Origin: Dyella solisilvae | Lineage (GTDB): Bacteria > Pseudomonadota > Gammaproteobacteria > Xanthomonadales > Rhodanobacteraceae | DNA length: 64,000 nt | Reading direction: 5' to 3' | NCBI RefSeq assembly: GCF_003351225.1 | Contig: NZ_QQSY01000001.1 | Span: 1,182,124-1,246,123 of the forward strand | Shown here: piece after piece, positions 26,742 to 35,114 of the stretch | How the letters are laid out: the number at the start of each line of letters is the position of its first letter | Position numbering within the stretch: position 1 is the first letter of the stretch | The notes under the pieces: generated by a model | Seen by the model: the letters and a program-made list of their open reading frames with translations, nothing else | Databases searched by the model: none | Told to the model about the DNA's origin: nothing | Made by a program: the position numbers and the translations under genes

Positions 26742-27515
26742 TCAGTGCGACACCTCGAACACGCACATCGGCGCCCCCTGGCTGTGGCAGTGGGTTTCGC
26801 GCGCGAACACCGCACGCGGACTCACCGACTCCGCCAGCAGCCCTTCGATGAACCCGCAGAAGAAGCGTCCGCCCGACGAGGCGCCAGGCTCGCACAGAGG
26901 ACAGCCGCGGACATGAAGCTCCAGCCCGTTCGATTCGACCGCTACCAGGGCGCGCAAAGCCGGATGGGCAATGCGCCTGACAGCATCGGCCAATGTCAGC
27001 TTCGCGCCCAGCGAGAAATCCCGCTTGAACACCCAGGCGCCGATGCGCCGGCCGGCGAGATGCAGCGAGGCATCTCGGGCCTCGGCCGCCACCGCGTACT
27101 CGAGGTTGATCAGCCACGGAAAGATGCGCGGATAGTCCTTGGCCAGGCCCGACAACATGCGTTCCACCTGCGCCGCATCGGCGCTCGCCGCGAGTGTCGA
27201 GGCGTTCGACGCGCGAGCCGCAGGAGGCGTCGCGTGCCTCAGCGGCCCCACCGTGACCGACGCAGCCGCGGCCGTGAGAGACACCGGGTGCACGGGCTCG
27301 AGACGCAGCACCCGCGGGTGTGTGCCCAGTGCGTGCTCCAGCGCATGCTGGCGCTCGTCCGGTCCACGCATCAGCAAGGTCAGGCAGGCGCCGTTCGCGT
27401 CGTGCACCAGCCGTTGGCGCACCAGCACGTGATCGTGCTCGCTGATGACGCGGCCCAATTCCATGAGCAGCCCGTCGCGCTGCTCGGATACGACTCGCAC
27501 TTCCAGGTCGGCCAT
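26742..27515 (-). CDS. ACT-like plus V4R (4-vinyl reductase) domain protein
   Basis: 257 residues. The ATG at 27515 is preferred because GGGGGGA lies just upstream; the frame is open further but shows no conserved start. Residues about 1-70 (LEVRVVSEQRDGLLMELGRVISEHDHVLV) look like an ACT ligand-binding domain. The C-terminal 120 residues match the V4R domain: VFKRDFSLG, CPLC, FFCGFIEGLLAE and CHSQGAPMCVFEV, with conserved cysteines that may bind metal. V4R domains bind small hydrophobic or aromatic ligands in sensors. No output domain is present, so this looks like a stand-alone sensor; its partner is unknown. Confidence 0.7.
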   Translation of the reverse strand: MADLEVRVVSEQRDGLLMELGRVISEHDHVLVRQRLVHDANGACLTLLMRGPDERQHALEHALGTHPRVLRLEPVHPVSLTAAAASVTVGPLRHATPPAARASNASTLAASADAAQVERMLSGLAKDYPRIFPWLINLEYAVAAEARDASLHLAGRRIGAWVFKRDFSLGAKLTLADAVRRIAHPALRALVAVESNGLELHVRGCPLCEPGASSGGRFFCGFIEGLLAESVSPRAVFARETHCHSQGAPMCVFEVSH

Positions 27516-27849
27516 GATTCCCCCCGAAATCAAGCCAGCACATACGGTGTGCCCTAGTGCCGCCAATGTGCCGTACCGCCCTGGCTTTAACAAGCATCGC
27601 CCATGGACGTCCATGACCCGCACGAAGGATTCGGCATGCGCGCATCGCAAGGTATTTCGCCGATGGCGCCGATGCCGGCGCCCATCAACATTTTGCGGAC
27701 ATCGCGATGACAGGTCCTTCGCAAGCGTAAGGCGGCGCTGAACCGTCCGATCCCCCGGCCATGGTCGATTCACGAAAGGGCTGTTGGGATGGAGCACGCG
27801 GATACCGCTTGCCGCGGCGCCGCCTCTCCCCCACTACCGGAGACTCCCC
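27516..27849. promoter_or_regulatory. divergent intergenic region V4R protein / BON protein
   Basis: 334 bases without a convincing gene between two divergent genes; it must contain both promoters. I see a ribosome binding site (CGGAG, about 10 bases before the BON ATG) but no promoter that clearly stands out. Confidence 0.4.
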
Positions 27850-28215
27850 ATGCGCAACCAGCACCTGATCCGTAAGACGCTTATCGCCGCCGGACTGGTG
27901 GCCGTGTTCGCAGCGACGCCATTCGCGCAGGTGGCCGCCCAGGATGCCGCCATGCAGAAGCAGGGCGACAACCAGACCGTGCCGGACAAGACCGCCGATG
28001 CGTGGATCACCACCAAGGTGAAGTCGGAACTGGCCACCACCAAGGGCATCAAGAGCACTGACATCTCGGTCGCGACCATGGATGGCGTGGTCAGCCTCAC
28101 TGGCACGGCCACCAGCGCGACCGAAAAGACCAAGGCCGAGCATGTCGCCATGAAGGTCAAAGGCGTCAAGAGCGTCGATTCCAGGGGCCTGACGGTCAGC
28201 GATACCGCGAAGTAA
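27850..28215 (+). CDS. periplasmic BON-domain protein (OsmY-like)
   Basis: 121 residues. A signal peptide (RNQHLIRK, hydrophobic core, cleavage at about AQVAAQ, residue 32) is followed by a short polar linker and a single BON domain (TADAWITTKVKSELATTKGI .. DISVATMDGVVSLTGTATS .. AEHVAMKVKGVKSVDSRGLTV). BON proteins of this type bind phospholipid membranes and are often induced by osmotic or envelope stress. OsmY has two BON domains; this one has one. Its own terminator follows. Confidence 0.85.
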   Translation: MRNQHLIRKTLIAAGLVAVFAATPFAQVAAQDAAMQKQGDNQTVPDKTADAWITTKVKSELATTKGIKSTDISVATMDGVVSLTGTATSATEKTKAEHVAMKVKGVKSVDSRGLTVSDTAK

Positions 28216-28247
28216 GCTCTTGCCGGTCGCGTAAGGCGGTCGCTGAA

Positions 28248-28280
28248 ACGAAGAAGGAGCCCGACGGGCTCCTTCTTCGT
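28248..28280. terminator. bidirectional terminator between the BON gene and pilU
   Basis: A perfect 15-bp inverted repeat (ACGAAGAAGGAGCCC / GGGCTCCTTCTTCGT) with a 3-base loop lies between two convergent genes. It carries T-rich ends in both directions and can stop both transcripts. Confidence 0.85.
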
Positions 28281-28299
28281 TTGCATGCAGGGGATGCGA

Positions 28300-29466
28300 T
28301 CAGCGCCGCAGCAGGCCGCCGCCGAAATTGTTGTTGTCCTCGGTGCCTTCCAGCTCCACGCCATCCAGGCCCTGCGACAGCGTATGCGCGTCGCCGCCCT
28401 GCGCCAGCTTGATGCGCAGGCGCACTTCGTTGGAGCTGTCCGCGTGGCGCAGCGCGTCCTCGTAGGAGATCTCGCCGGCGTGATAGAGCTCGACCAGGCT
28501 CTGGTCGAAGGTCTTCATGCCGAGGTTGGTGGACTCCTTCATCACTTCCTTGAGCTTGTGGATCTCGCCCTGGCGGATGTAGTCCTGCACCAGCGGCGTA
28601 CCCAGCAGCACTTCCACCGCCACGCGGCGCGCCTTGCCGTCGGGCGTCGGGATCAGCTGCTGCGCCACGATGCCCTTGAGGTTCAGCGACAGGTCCATGA
28701 ACAGCTGCGAGCGGCGGTCTTCCGGGAAGAAGTGCAGGATGCGGTCCATCGCCTGGTTGGCGTTGTTCGCGTGCAGCGTGCACAGGCACAGGTGACCGGT
28801 TTCGGAGAAGTTGATGGCGTGTTCCATCGTCTCGCGCGTACGCACTTCGCCGATCATGATGACGTCCGGCGCCTGGCGCAGCGTGTTCTTCAGCGCGTTG
28901 TCCCAGCTGTCGGTATCGATGCCCAGCTCGCGTTGCGTGATGATGCAGCCCTCGTGCTTGTGCACGTATTCGATCGGGTCTTCGATAGTGATGATGTGGC
29001 CGGTCGAATTGGCGTTGCGGTAGCCGATCATCGAGGCCAGCGAGGTCGACTTACCGGTACCGGTACCGCCCACGAAGATGATGATGCCGCGCTTGGTCAT
29101 CGCCAGCTGCTTGATCACCGGCGGCAACGTGAGCTCTTCGATGGTCGGGATCTTCGACTCGATGCGGCGGAGCACCATGCCCACGCAGTTGCGCTGGTAG
29201 AAGCACGACACGCGGAAGCGGCCCACGCCCTGCGCCGAGATGGCGAACTGGCACTCGTGGGTTTTTTCAAATTCCTCGCGCTGCGATGGCGTCATCACGT
29301 TGAGCACCATGTCGCGCGACTGCTGCGCGGACAGCGGGCTCTGGGTGATCGGCACCACGCGGCCTTGCACCTTCATTGACGGTGGCACGCCGGCCGTGAT
29401 GAAAAGGTCGGACGCCTTCTTGTGCACCATCAGCTTGAGAAACGAGGTGAAATCGAAATCACTCAT
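28300..29466 (-). CDS. pilU: type IV pilus retraction-accessory ATPase PilU
   Basis: 388 residues, a secretion-type hexameric ATPase. Walker A GGTGTGKSTSL (about residue 130), the Asp box and Walker B region (TIEDPIEYVHKHEGCIITQRELG, VIMIGEVRTRETMEHAI), and the His box (TGHLCLCTLHANNANQAMDRI). PilU is a PilT paralogue that helps PilT depolymerise pili under load. The N-terminus (DFTSFLKLMVHKKASDLFITAGVPP) and the long C-terminal tail are typical of PilU. It follows pilT with a 39-base gap. Confidence 0.95.
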   Translation of the reverse strand: MSDFDFTSFLKLMVHKKASDLFITAGVPPSMKVQGRVVPITQSPLSAQQSRDMVLNVMTPSQREEFEKTHECQFAISAQGVGRFRVSCFYQRNCVGMVLRRIESKIPTIEELTLPPVIKQLAMTKRGIIIFVGGTGTGKSTSLASMIGYRNANSTGHIITIEDPIEYVHKHEGCIITQRELGIDTDSWDNALKNTLRQAPDVIMIGEVRTRETMEHAINFSETGHLCLCTLHANNANQAMDRILHFFPEDRRSQLFMDLSLNLKGIVAQQLIPTPDGKARRVAVEVLLGTPLVQDYIRQGEIHKLKEVMKESTNLGMKTFDQSLVELYHAGEISYEDALRHADSSNEVRLRIKLAQGGDAHTLSQGLDGVELEGTEDNNNFGGGLLRR

Positions 29467-29505
29467 GGCACGGACCTCCGAAAATGCAACACCAACGGCA
29501 ACGGC

Positions 29506-30543
29506 TTACTTGAAGATGTCCTTGTTGCGCGCATAGCTCATCGCCTGCTGGCGAGTGACCAGGCCACGCTTCACCAGGTCCTGCAGGTTCTGGTCCAGCG
29601 TCTGCATGCCGTACTGCTGGCCGGTCTGGATGGACGAATACATCTGCGCCACCTTGTCCTCGCGGATCAGGTTACGGATGGCGGGGATGCCGACCATGAT
29701 TTCGTGCGCCGCGATACGCCCGCCGCCCACCTTCTTCATCAGCGACTGCGAGATCACCGCGCGCAGCGATTCGGACAGCATCGAACGCACCATCGGCTTT
29801 TCGCCGGCCGGGAACACGTCGATGATGCGGTCGATGGTCTTGGCGGCCGAGCTGGTATGCAGGGTGCCGAACACCAGGTGGCCGGTTTCCGCGGCGGTCA
29901 GCGCCAGGCGGATGGTTTCAAGGTCGCGCAACTCGCCGACGAGCACGTAGTCCGGGTCTTCACGAAGCGCGGAGCGCAGCGCCTCGTTGAATCCGTGGGT
30001 GTCGCGGTGCACTTCGCGCTGGTTGACCAGGCACTTCTGCGAGGTGTGCACGAATTCGATCGGATCCTCGATGGTGAGGATGTGGCCGTATTCGTTCTTG
30101 TTGATGTGGTCGACCATTGCCGCGAGCGTGGTCGACTTGCCCGAACCTGTCGGTCCCGTCACCAGGATCAGGCCCTGCGGCTGTTCGATCAGCTCGCGGA
30201 ACACCGCCGGCGCGCCCAGGTCTTCCAGGGTCAGCACTTCCGAAGGAATGGTACGGAACACGGCGCCGGAGCCGCGGTTCTGGTTGAACGCGTTGACGCG
30301 GAAGCGGGCGAGGCCGGGAATCTCGAAGGAGAAGTCGACCTCGAGGAATTCTTCATAATCGCGGCGCTGCTTGTCCGACATGATGTCGTAGATCAGCGAG
30401 TGCACCTGCTTGTGCTCGAGCGCCGGGATGTTGATGCGGCGCACGTCGCCGTCCACGCGGATCATCGGTGGCAGGCCGGCGGACAGGTGCAAGTCCGAGG
30501 CCTTGTTCTTGACCGAGAAGGCAAGCAGTTCGGCGATATCCAT
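29506..30543 (-). CDS. pilT: type IV pilus retraction ATPase PilT
   Basis: 345 residues. Walker A GPTGSGKSTTLAAMVDH (about residue 133), Asp box ILTIEDPIEFVH, Walker B VLVGELRDLETIRLAL, His box TGHLVFGTLHTSSAAKTIDRI, and the C-terminal AIRNLIREDKVAQMYSSIQTGQ typical of PilT (AIRNLIRE). PilT drives pilus retraction, hence twitching and DNA uptake, and its activity is set by the Pil-Chp system encoded upstream in this window. GAGGGGAA lies about 7 bases before the ATG. pilT and pilU form an operon. Confidence 0.97.
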   Translation of the reverse strand: MDIAELLAFSVKNKASDLHLSAGLPPMIRVDGDVRRINIPALEHKQVHSLIYDIMSDKQRRDYEEFLEVDFSFEIPGLARFRVNAFNQNRGSGAVFRTIPSEVLTLEDLGAPAVFRELIEQPQGLILVTGPTGSGKSTTLAAMVDHINKNEYGHILTIEDPIEFVHTSQKCLVNQREVHRDTHGFNEALRSALREDPDYVLVGELRDLETIRLALTAAETGHLVFGTLHTSSAAKTIDRIIDVFPAGEKPMVRSMLSESLRAVISQSLMKKVGGGRIAAHEIMVGIPAIRNLIREDKVAQMYSSIQTGQQYGMQTLDQNLQDLVKRGLVTRQQAMSYARNKDIFK

Positions 30544-30861
30544 CTGGCGTTCCCCTCAACCCGATCATCTGGATGGCAAGCTTCAGCTCGCCGCACGGGA
30601 AAGGCGGTAACCCCAGGTCACGACGCCATCGCGCCTACGCGCCGATGCCGTCCGAACGGTCCAAACCTGGTTCCCCATGCAGCGGGCCGATACTACCCGC
30701 GCCAAGGGCCGGGCGACCAGTCTTTCCTAAGTGCTAGCGCCCAAACTGCGGACCACGTTTGCACAAACCCCTCCCGGGCGGGCTGGAGGGCGCAACTTTA
30801 GCCACGGGACGGGCGGGCCGGGGTCCGGTAAGGTAGCGCCCGGTAACGGCAAGGAACCCGC
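30544..30861. promoter_or_regulatory. divergent intergenic region pilT / proC without yggS
   Basis: 318 bases with no gene. In many gammaproteobacteria the PLP-binding gene yggS lies here, between pilT and proC; I found neither it nor a remnant. The stretch should contain the promoters of pilTU and of proC-yggT. The proC side has an AAGGAA ribosome binding site about 6 bases before the ATG. Confidence 0.5.
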
Positions 30862-31686
30862 ATGACACGCATTGCATTCATCGGTGGCGGCAACATGGCG
30901 CGCAGCCTGATCGGCGGCCTGCTCAAGACCGGCATCGCCACCTCGTCCCTCAGCGTGGCCGAACCGCGCGCCGAGGCTCGCCAGGACCTGGGGCGCGAGT
31001 TCGGCGTGGCCTGCTACGCCGAAAACCGACTGGCGGCCGCCGAAGCGGACGTGCTGGTGCTGGCGGTGAAGCCGCAGATCATGCCGTCGATTCATGCCGA
31101 ACTGCAGGACGTGCTGGCCCGCCGGCGCCCCCTGCTGATCTCGATCGCCGCGGGCGTGCGCATCGACCAGCTCGAACGCTGGTTCGGCCATGCCCTGCCC
31201 ATCGTGCGCTGCATGCCCAACACCCCCGCCCTGATCGGCGCGGGCGCGACCGGGCTGTGCGCCAACCGCCGGGTGAGCCCTGAACAGCGCGCGCAGGCCC
31301 AGCACATCATGGACGCCGTGGGGCTGACCCGCTGGCTGGATGACGAACCGTTGATGGACACGGTCACCGCCATCTCCGGCTCCAGCCCGGCCTATTTCTT
31401 CGCCATGGTGGAGGCCCTGGAGGACGCCGCCTTCGCCCAGGGCATGCCACGCGAGACCGCCCGAGCGCTGGCGGCCCAGGCTTGCCTGGGCGCCGGACGC
31501 ATGCTGACCGAGAGCGGCGAGGACCCCGGCGTGCTGCGCCAGCGGGTGACCTCTCCCAACGGCACTACCCAGGCGGCGCTGGAGAGCTTTGCCGCCGACC
31601 ATTTCCACCAGGTCGTCGCCCGTGCCGTGAACGCAGCCACGCGTCGCGGCGGCGAACTGGCCGCTGCCCTGGATGACACGCCGTGA
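30862..31686 (+). CDS. proC: pyrroline-5-carboxylate reductase
   Basis: 274 residues. It reduces pyrroline-5-carboxylate to proline with NADPH. The Rossmann start reads IAFIGGGNMARSLIGGLL, followed by LVLAVKPQIM, RCMPNTPALIGAGATGLCAN, the conserved SGSSPAYFFAMVEAL and the C-terminal VTSPNGTTQAALESF, as expected for ProC. Its stop overlaps the yggT start by 4 bases, and proC-yggT is a widely conserved pair. Confidence 0.96.
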   Translation: MTRIAFIGGGNMARSLIGGLLKTGIATSSLSVAEPRAEARQDLGREFGVACYAENRLAAAEADVLVLAVKPQIMPSIHAELQDVLARRRPLLISIAAGVRIDQLERWFGHALPIVRCMPNTPALIGAGATGLCANRRVSPEQRAQAQHIMDAVGLTRWLDDEPLMDTVTAISGSSPAYFFAMVEALEDAAFAQGMPRETARALAAQACLGAGRMLTESGEDPGVLRQRVTSPNGTTQAALESFAADHFHQVVARAVNAATRRGGELAAALDDTP

Positions 31687-32258
31687 GCTACCTGGTCAAC
31701 GCGCTCTCCTTCCTTATCGAGCTGGCGTTCGGCGCCGCCGCGGCGTTGTTCGTGCTGCGCCTGCTGGCCGAGGCCAGCCGCGCGGACTTCCACAACCCGT
31801 TGAGCCAGTTCGTCTACCGCACCACCAACCCCGTGCTGGCGCCGATCCGCCGCGTGCTTCCGAACTGGCGGCGCGTCAACCTCGCCGCCCTGCTGCTGGT
31901 GTGGCTGTTGATGCTGATCAAGCGCATCGTGCTGTTCGCCTTGCTCGGCATGTTCCCGCACATCCTCGGCTTGGCGCTGCTGTCGGTCGCCGACACGCTG
32001 GACTTCATCGCCATGTTCTACGTGGTGCTGATCTTCGTGTGGTCGCTGATGAGCCTGTTCCAGGTCGAGCACTACCACCCGGTCTACCGCTTGGCGGGCG
32101 CCCTGGTCGATCCGCTGCTGCGGCCGCTGCGCGGCCGGCTGGTCGCGGGCGGCCTGGATTTCGCGCCATGGGCCGTGATGATCGTGCTGATCCTTGCGCG
32201 CCTGCTGGTGGTCTCGCCGCTGACGGACCTGGGCGCGCGGCTGGCGCTCGGCGTCTGA
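31683..32258 (+). CDS. yggT: YggT-family integral membrane protein
   Basis: 191 residues with four to five hydrophobic helices arranged as two YggT repeats (NPLSQFVYRTTNPVLAPIRRVLP in the first, HPVYRLAGALVDPLLRPLRGRL in the second; each has the Pro-x-x-Arg signature after a helix). The family is linked to osmotic or ion homeostasis and to division-site functions in other bacteria, but its biochemistry is not defined. It uses a GTG start coupled to the proC stop. Confidence 0.9.
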   Translation: MSYLVNALSFLIELAFGAAAALFVLRLLAEASRADFHNPLSQFVYRTTNPVLAPIRRVLPNWRRVNLAALLLVWLLMLIKRIVLFALLGMFPHILGLALLSVADTLDFIAMFYVVLIFVWSLMSLFQVEHYHPVYRLAGALVDPLLRPLRGRLVAGGLDFAPWAVMIVLILARLLVVSPLTDLGARLALGV

Positions 32259-32307
32259 ACATCGCGCCGCACACGCGGCGCCCCTACTCCATCCACCGGA
32301 TTTCCCC

Positions 32308-34365
32308 ATGAAAGCGACCACGCATTCCCTGCGCCGCCGCCTGATCGCCCTCGCCCTGGCCGCCGCCACCGGCGCCGCCTTTGCCGCGACGCCCGACGCC
32401 AACAAGCCTGACGTGGTCGCCTCCCACGTCGACGCCACGGTGAATCCGGGCGACGACTTCTTCGACTTCGCCAACGGCGCCTGGCTCAAGAGCCACCCGA
32501 TTCCGGCCGAGGAATCGGCATGGGGCATCGGCCAGGTGGTGCAGGACGACCTGTACGCAAAGCTCCGCAAGATCAGCGAGGCCGCTGCCGCCCAGCCGCA
32601 TGCCGCCGTAGGCAGCGACGAGCAGAAGGTGGGCGACTTCTGGTCCACCGGCATGGACGAGGCGCTGGCCAATCGCCTGGGCGTGAACCCCCTCAAGGAC
32701 GAACTGGCGCGCATCGACGCTACCAAAGATCTCAACTCGGTTCTCGACGAGGCGTTCGCCCTGCAGCCGCTGGGCGTGGATGCGTTCTTCGACTTCGCCG
32801 TGGCGCAGGACGAGAAGGCCAGCGACGTGATGGCCGTGCACCTGGCGCAAGGCGGCCTAGGCCTGCCGGACCGCGACTATTACTTCAACAACGAACAGGG
32901 CGTGGCCAAGGCTCGTACCGCCTACGTCGAACACCTGCACCGCATGTTCAAGCTGCTCGGCGCCGACGATGCCGCCGCGAAGACCAGCGCCGACCAGGTG
33001 ATGGCTTTCGAGACGGCGCTGGCCAAGGTGTCGCGCCCACTGGCCGACCTGCGCGACCCGCTGAAGAACTACAACAAGATGGCGCCCGACCAGCTGCGCA
33101 CGAAGTACACGCCGGCGATCGCCTGGCCTGCACGACTGCAAGCGTGGAAGCTCAATTCGCCCACCGTGATCGTGGGCCAGCCCGAATTCTTCGGTGGCCT
33201 GCAGGCCTTGCTGGCCAAGACGCCGCTACCGATTCTGCGCGACTACCTCCGCGTGCATCTGGCCGACGCCTACGCCAGTTACCTCAGCGCCGATTTCGAC
33301 AACGAACACTTCGACTTCTACGGTCGCACGCTCTCCGGACAGGCCCAACAGAAGCCGCGCTGGAAGCGCGTACTCAGGGCCGAAAACGAAGCGCTGGGCA
33401 TGATCCTCGGCCGCATCTACGTGAAGGACTATTTCTCCGATCGCAGCAAGCAGCGCTACAACGCGATGGTGGAAGCCGTGCGCACCGCCTACAGCGAGCG
33501 CATCGACAAGCTCGACTGGATGAGCGCGGCCACCAAGGCCAAGGCCCAGGCCAAGCTCGCCGCGGTGACCAGGAAGGTCGGGTATCCGGACAAGTGGAAG
33601 GACTATTCCGCGCTCAGCATCGGCCGCGAATCCTATGCGCAGAACATGATGAATGCGCAGCGTTGGGCCTTCAACGACATGGTCTCGAAATTCGGCAAGC
33701 CGGTGGATCGCGCCGAATGGGAGATGACTCCCCAGACCTACAACGCGTACTACAACCCGTCCAACAACGAGATCGTGCTGCCTGCGGCGCAGTTCCTCAT
33801 CCCCGGCTATGACGACAACGAGATCGATGATGCCGTGGTGTACGGCTACGTCGCCGCCTCCACCATCGGCCACGAAATCACCCACGGCTTCGACGACCAG
33901 GGCCGCCAGTTCGACGCCAAGGGCAACCTGGCCGATTGGTGGACCAAACAGGACGCGACCAAGTTCCAGCAGCGCGCTGGCGTGATGGTCAAGCAGTTCA
34001 ACGCCTTCGAGCCGCTGCCTGGCCTGCACATCAACGGCGAGGCCAGCCTCGGCGAAAACATCGCCGACTTCGGCGGCCTGATGATCGGCCTCGATGCTTT
34101 CAAGAAGACCGAGCAATACCAGAAGGGCGAAAAGGTCGCTGGCTACACGCCTCTGCAGCGCTTCTTCCTCGGCTATGCGCTGGGCTGGCTATCGCAGGAA
34201 CGCGAGGAGCGCCTGCGCGAGGCGCTCCTGAGCGACGTGCATGCCCCGGCCAAGTGGCGCGTCAACGGACCGCTGTCCAACATCCCCGATTTCTACGATG
34301 CATTCGGGGTAAAGCCGGGACAGCCGATGTGGCGACCGGAGAATCAGCGAGTGAAGATCTGGTAG
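32308..34365 (+). CDS. M13-family zinc endopeptidase (PepO/neprilysin type)
   Basis: 685 residues, exported: signal peptide about 1-26 (LIALALAAATGAAFA). The all-helical M13 N-domain (VNPGDDFFDFANGAWLKSHPIP) is followed by the catalytic domain with NAYYNPSNNEIVLPA, zinc motif HEITH (in STIGHEITHGFDDQGRQFD, about residue 525) and the third zinc ligand in GENIADFGG. It is a periplasmic or surface peptidase acting on oligopeptides. The family usually ends in CxxW; here the end is VKIW, so the terminal disulfide cysteine is missing. The gene is monocistronic. Confidence 0.93.
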   Translation: MKATTHSLRRRLIALALAAATGAAFAATPDANKPDVVASHVDATVNPGDDFFDFANGAWLKSHPIPAEESAWGIGQVVQDDLYAKLRKISEAAAAQPHAAVGSDEQKVGDFWSTGMDEALANRLGVNPLKDELARIDATKDLNSVLDEAFALQPLGVDAFFDFAVAQDEKASDVMAVHLAQGGLGLPDRDYYFNNEQGVAKARTAYVEHLHRMFKLLGADDAAAKTSADQVMAFETALAKVSRPLADLRDPLKNYNKMAPDQLRTKYTPAIAWPARLQAWKLNSPTVIVGQPEFFGGLQALLAKTPLPILRDYLRVHLADAYASYLSADFDNEHFDFYGRTLSGQAQQKPRWKRVLRAENEALGMILGRIYVKDYFSDRSKQRYNAMVEAVRTAYSERIDKLDWMSAATKAKAQAKLAAVTRKVGYPDKWKDYSALSIGRESYAQNMMNAQRWAFNDMVSKFGKPVDRAEWEMTPQTYNAYYNPSNNEIVLPAAQFLIPGYDDNEIDDAVVYGYVAASTIGHEITHGFDDQGRQFDAKGNLADWWTKQDATKFQQRAGVMVKQFNAFEPLPGLHINGEASLGENIADFGGLMIGLDAFKKTEQYQKGEKVAGYTPLQRFFLGYALGWLSQEREERLREALLSDVHAPAKWRVNGPLSNIPDFYDAFGVKPGQPMWRPENQRVKIW

Positions 34366-34398
34366 TCCCGGACGATAGTCACTGATTGCGCCTTCCCT

Positions 34399-34427
34399 GT
34401 GCCCTCTCTTCTACGAAGAGAGGGCAC
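34399..34427. terminator. strong hairpin after the M13 peptidase gene
   Basis: A perfect 13-bp stem, GTGCCCTCTCTTC / GAAGAGAGGGCAC with a TAC loop, begins 33 bases behind the peptidase stop. It lacks a T-run, so it may terminate only weakly or act as an mRNA 3'-end stabiliser. Confidence 0.5.
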
Positions 34428-34488
34428 CATGCGCCAAGCAATCTGGCAGTGCGCGACACGCGGGCACACCGCCAAGCAGCACGCTCTA

Positions 34489-34941
34489 AGTCCTCAGTAC
34501 GACGACGCCCCGCGGGATAGCTGCTGTCCCAGAGGTAGCACGCGGCGAATTCGGCTTGTGGCGGTCGTCAAGGCTTGTATGCCATGCAGCGCCGCGCCCC
34601 CTCTCCGCGACGGCGCGTTGCGGGGTAGCCGCTATCCCCGAGGTACCACGTCACCGATCCGGCTGGCTTCAGTCGCCTGGGCTGTTTCCCGCATATCGCT
34701 ACGAGCCTGTCAGGCCATTTCTTTGGGTTACTTTTCTTTGGGCCAGCAAAGAAAAGTGACTCGAGCGCCGGCAGGCGGTCGAAACGCCCGCCGCGTAGGC
34801 GGCACGCTGGCGGCAACGCCAAACACAGAGCCAAGTCACTGGATCCCAGCCTTCGCTGGGATGACGGGCGTGGGAGGGTGAGGCAAGGATGCTCTTCGGG
34901 GCCGCCCTACGGGCGTTCTCGGCGCTTCACGCTCCGTCCGG
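34489..34941 (+). repeat. composite dispersed repeat, copy A
   Basis: About 450 bases of non-coding sequence that recurs at 53093-53556 in the same orientation and at 52439-52880 inverted. Inside are two related units of about 110 bases carrying GGGGTAGCCGCT..GAGGTA, then GGGTTACTTTTCTTTGG whose CTTTTCTTT pairs with AAAGAAAAG, then a REP-like palindrome (34835-34867). Short open frames across it, including one giving the peptide VTRAPAGGRNARR, are products of the repeat and not genes. The rest of 34366-35114 holds no gene. Confidence 0.8.
34835..34867 (+). repeat. REP-like palindrome within copy A
   Basis: TCACTGGATCCCAGC, a TTC spacer, and GCTGGGAT form a 6-8-bp stem. The same motif with small changes is found at 38468, 45918 (inverted), 46012, 52494 (inverted) and 53450. 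Confidence 0.7.
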
Positions 34942-35114
34942 CCGTCGCTGGGATGACAAGCGCGAAGGCGAGAAGCAATCGTGTCCGTTCAAGGCCACAC
35001 CAAAACGTTTTGAGTGTGACGAACACACATTGTCTTCACGTGGATGACGAGCACACCTCGAAGCATGGAAGCAACGTCACTCAGGAGCGCTTCCACACCT
35101 ACGCGCAGCACACC

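Noticed and set aside
30544-30861. A decayed yggS pseudogene
   Set aside because: No frame shows similarity to the PLP-binding family.
34399-34881. A 160-residue open frame, and shorter ones at 52285-53566, giving peptides such as VTFLCWPKEK
   Set aside because: They lie inside the dispersed repeat copies, change frame between copies and have no ribosome binding site; they are products of repeat DNA.
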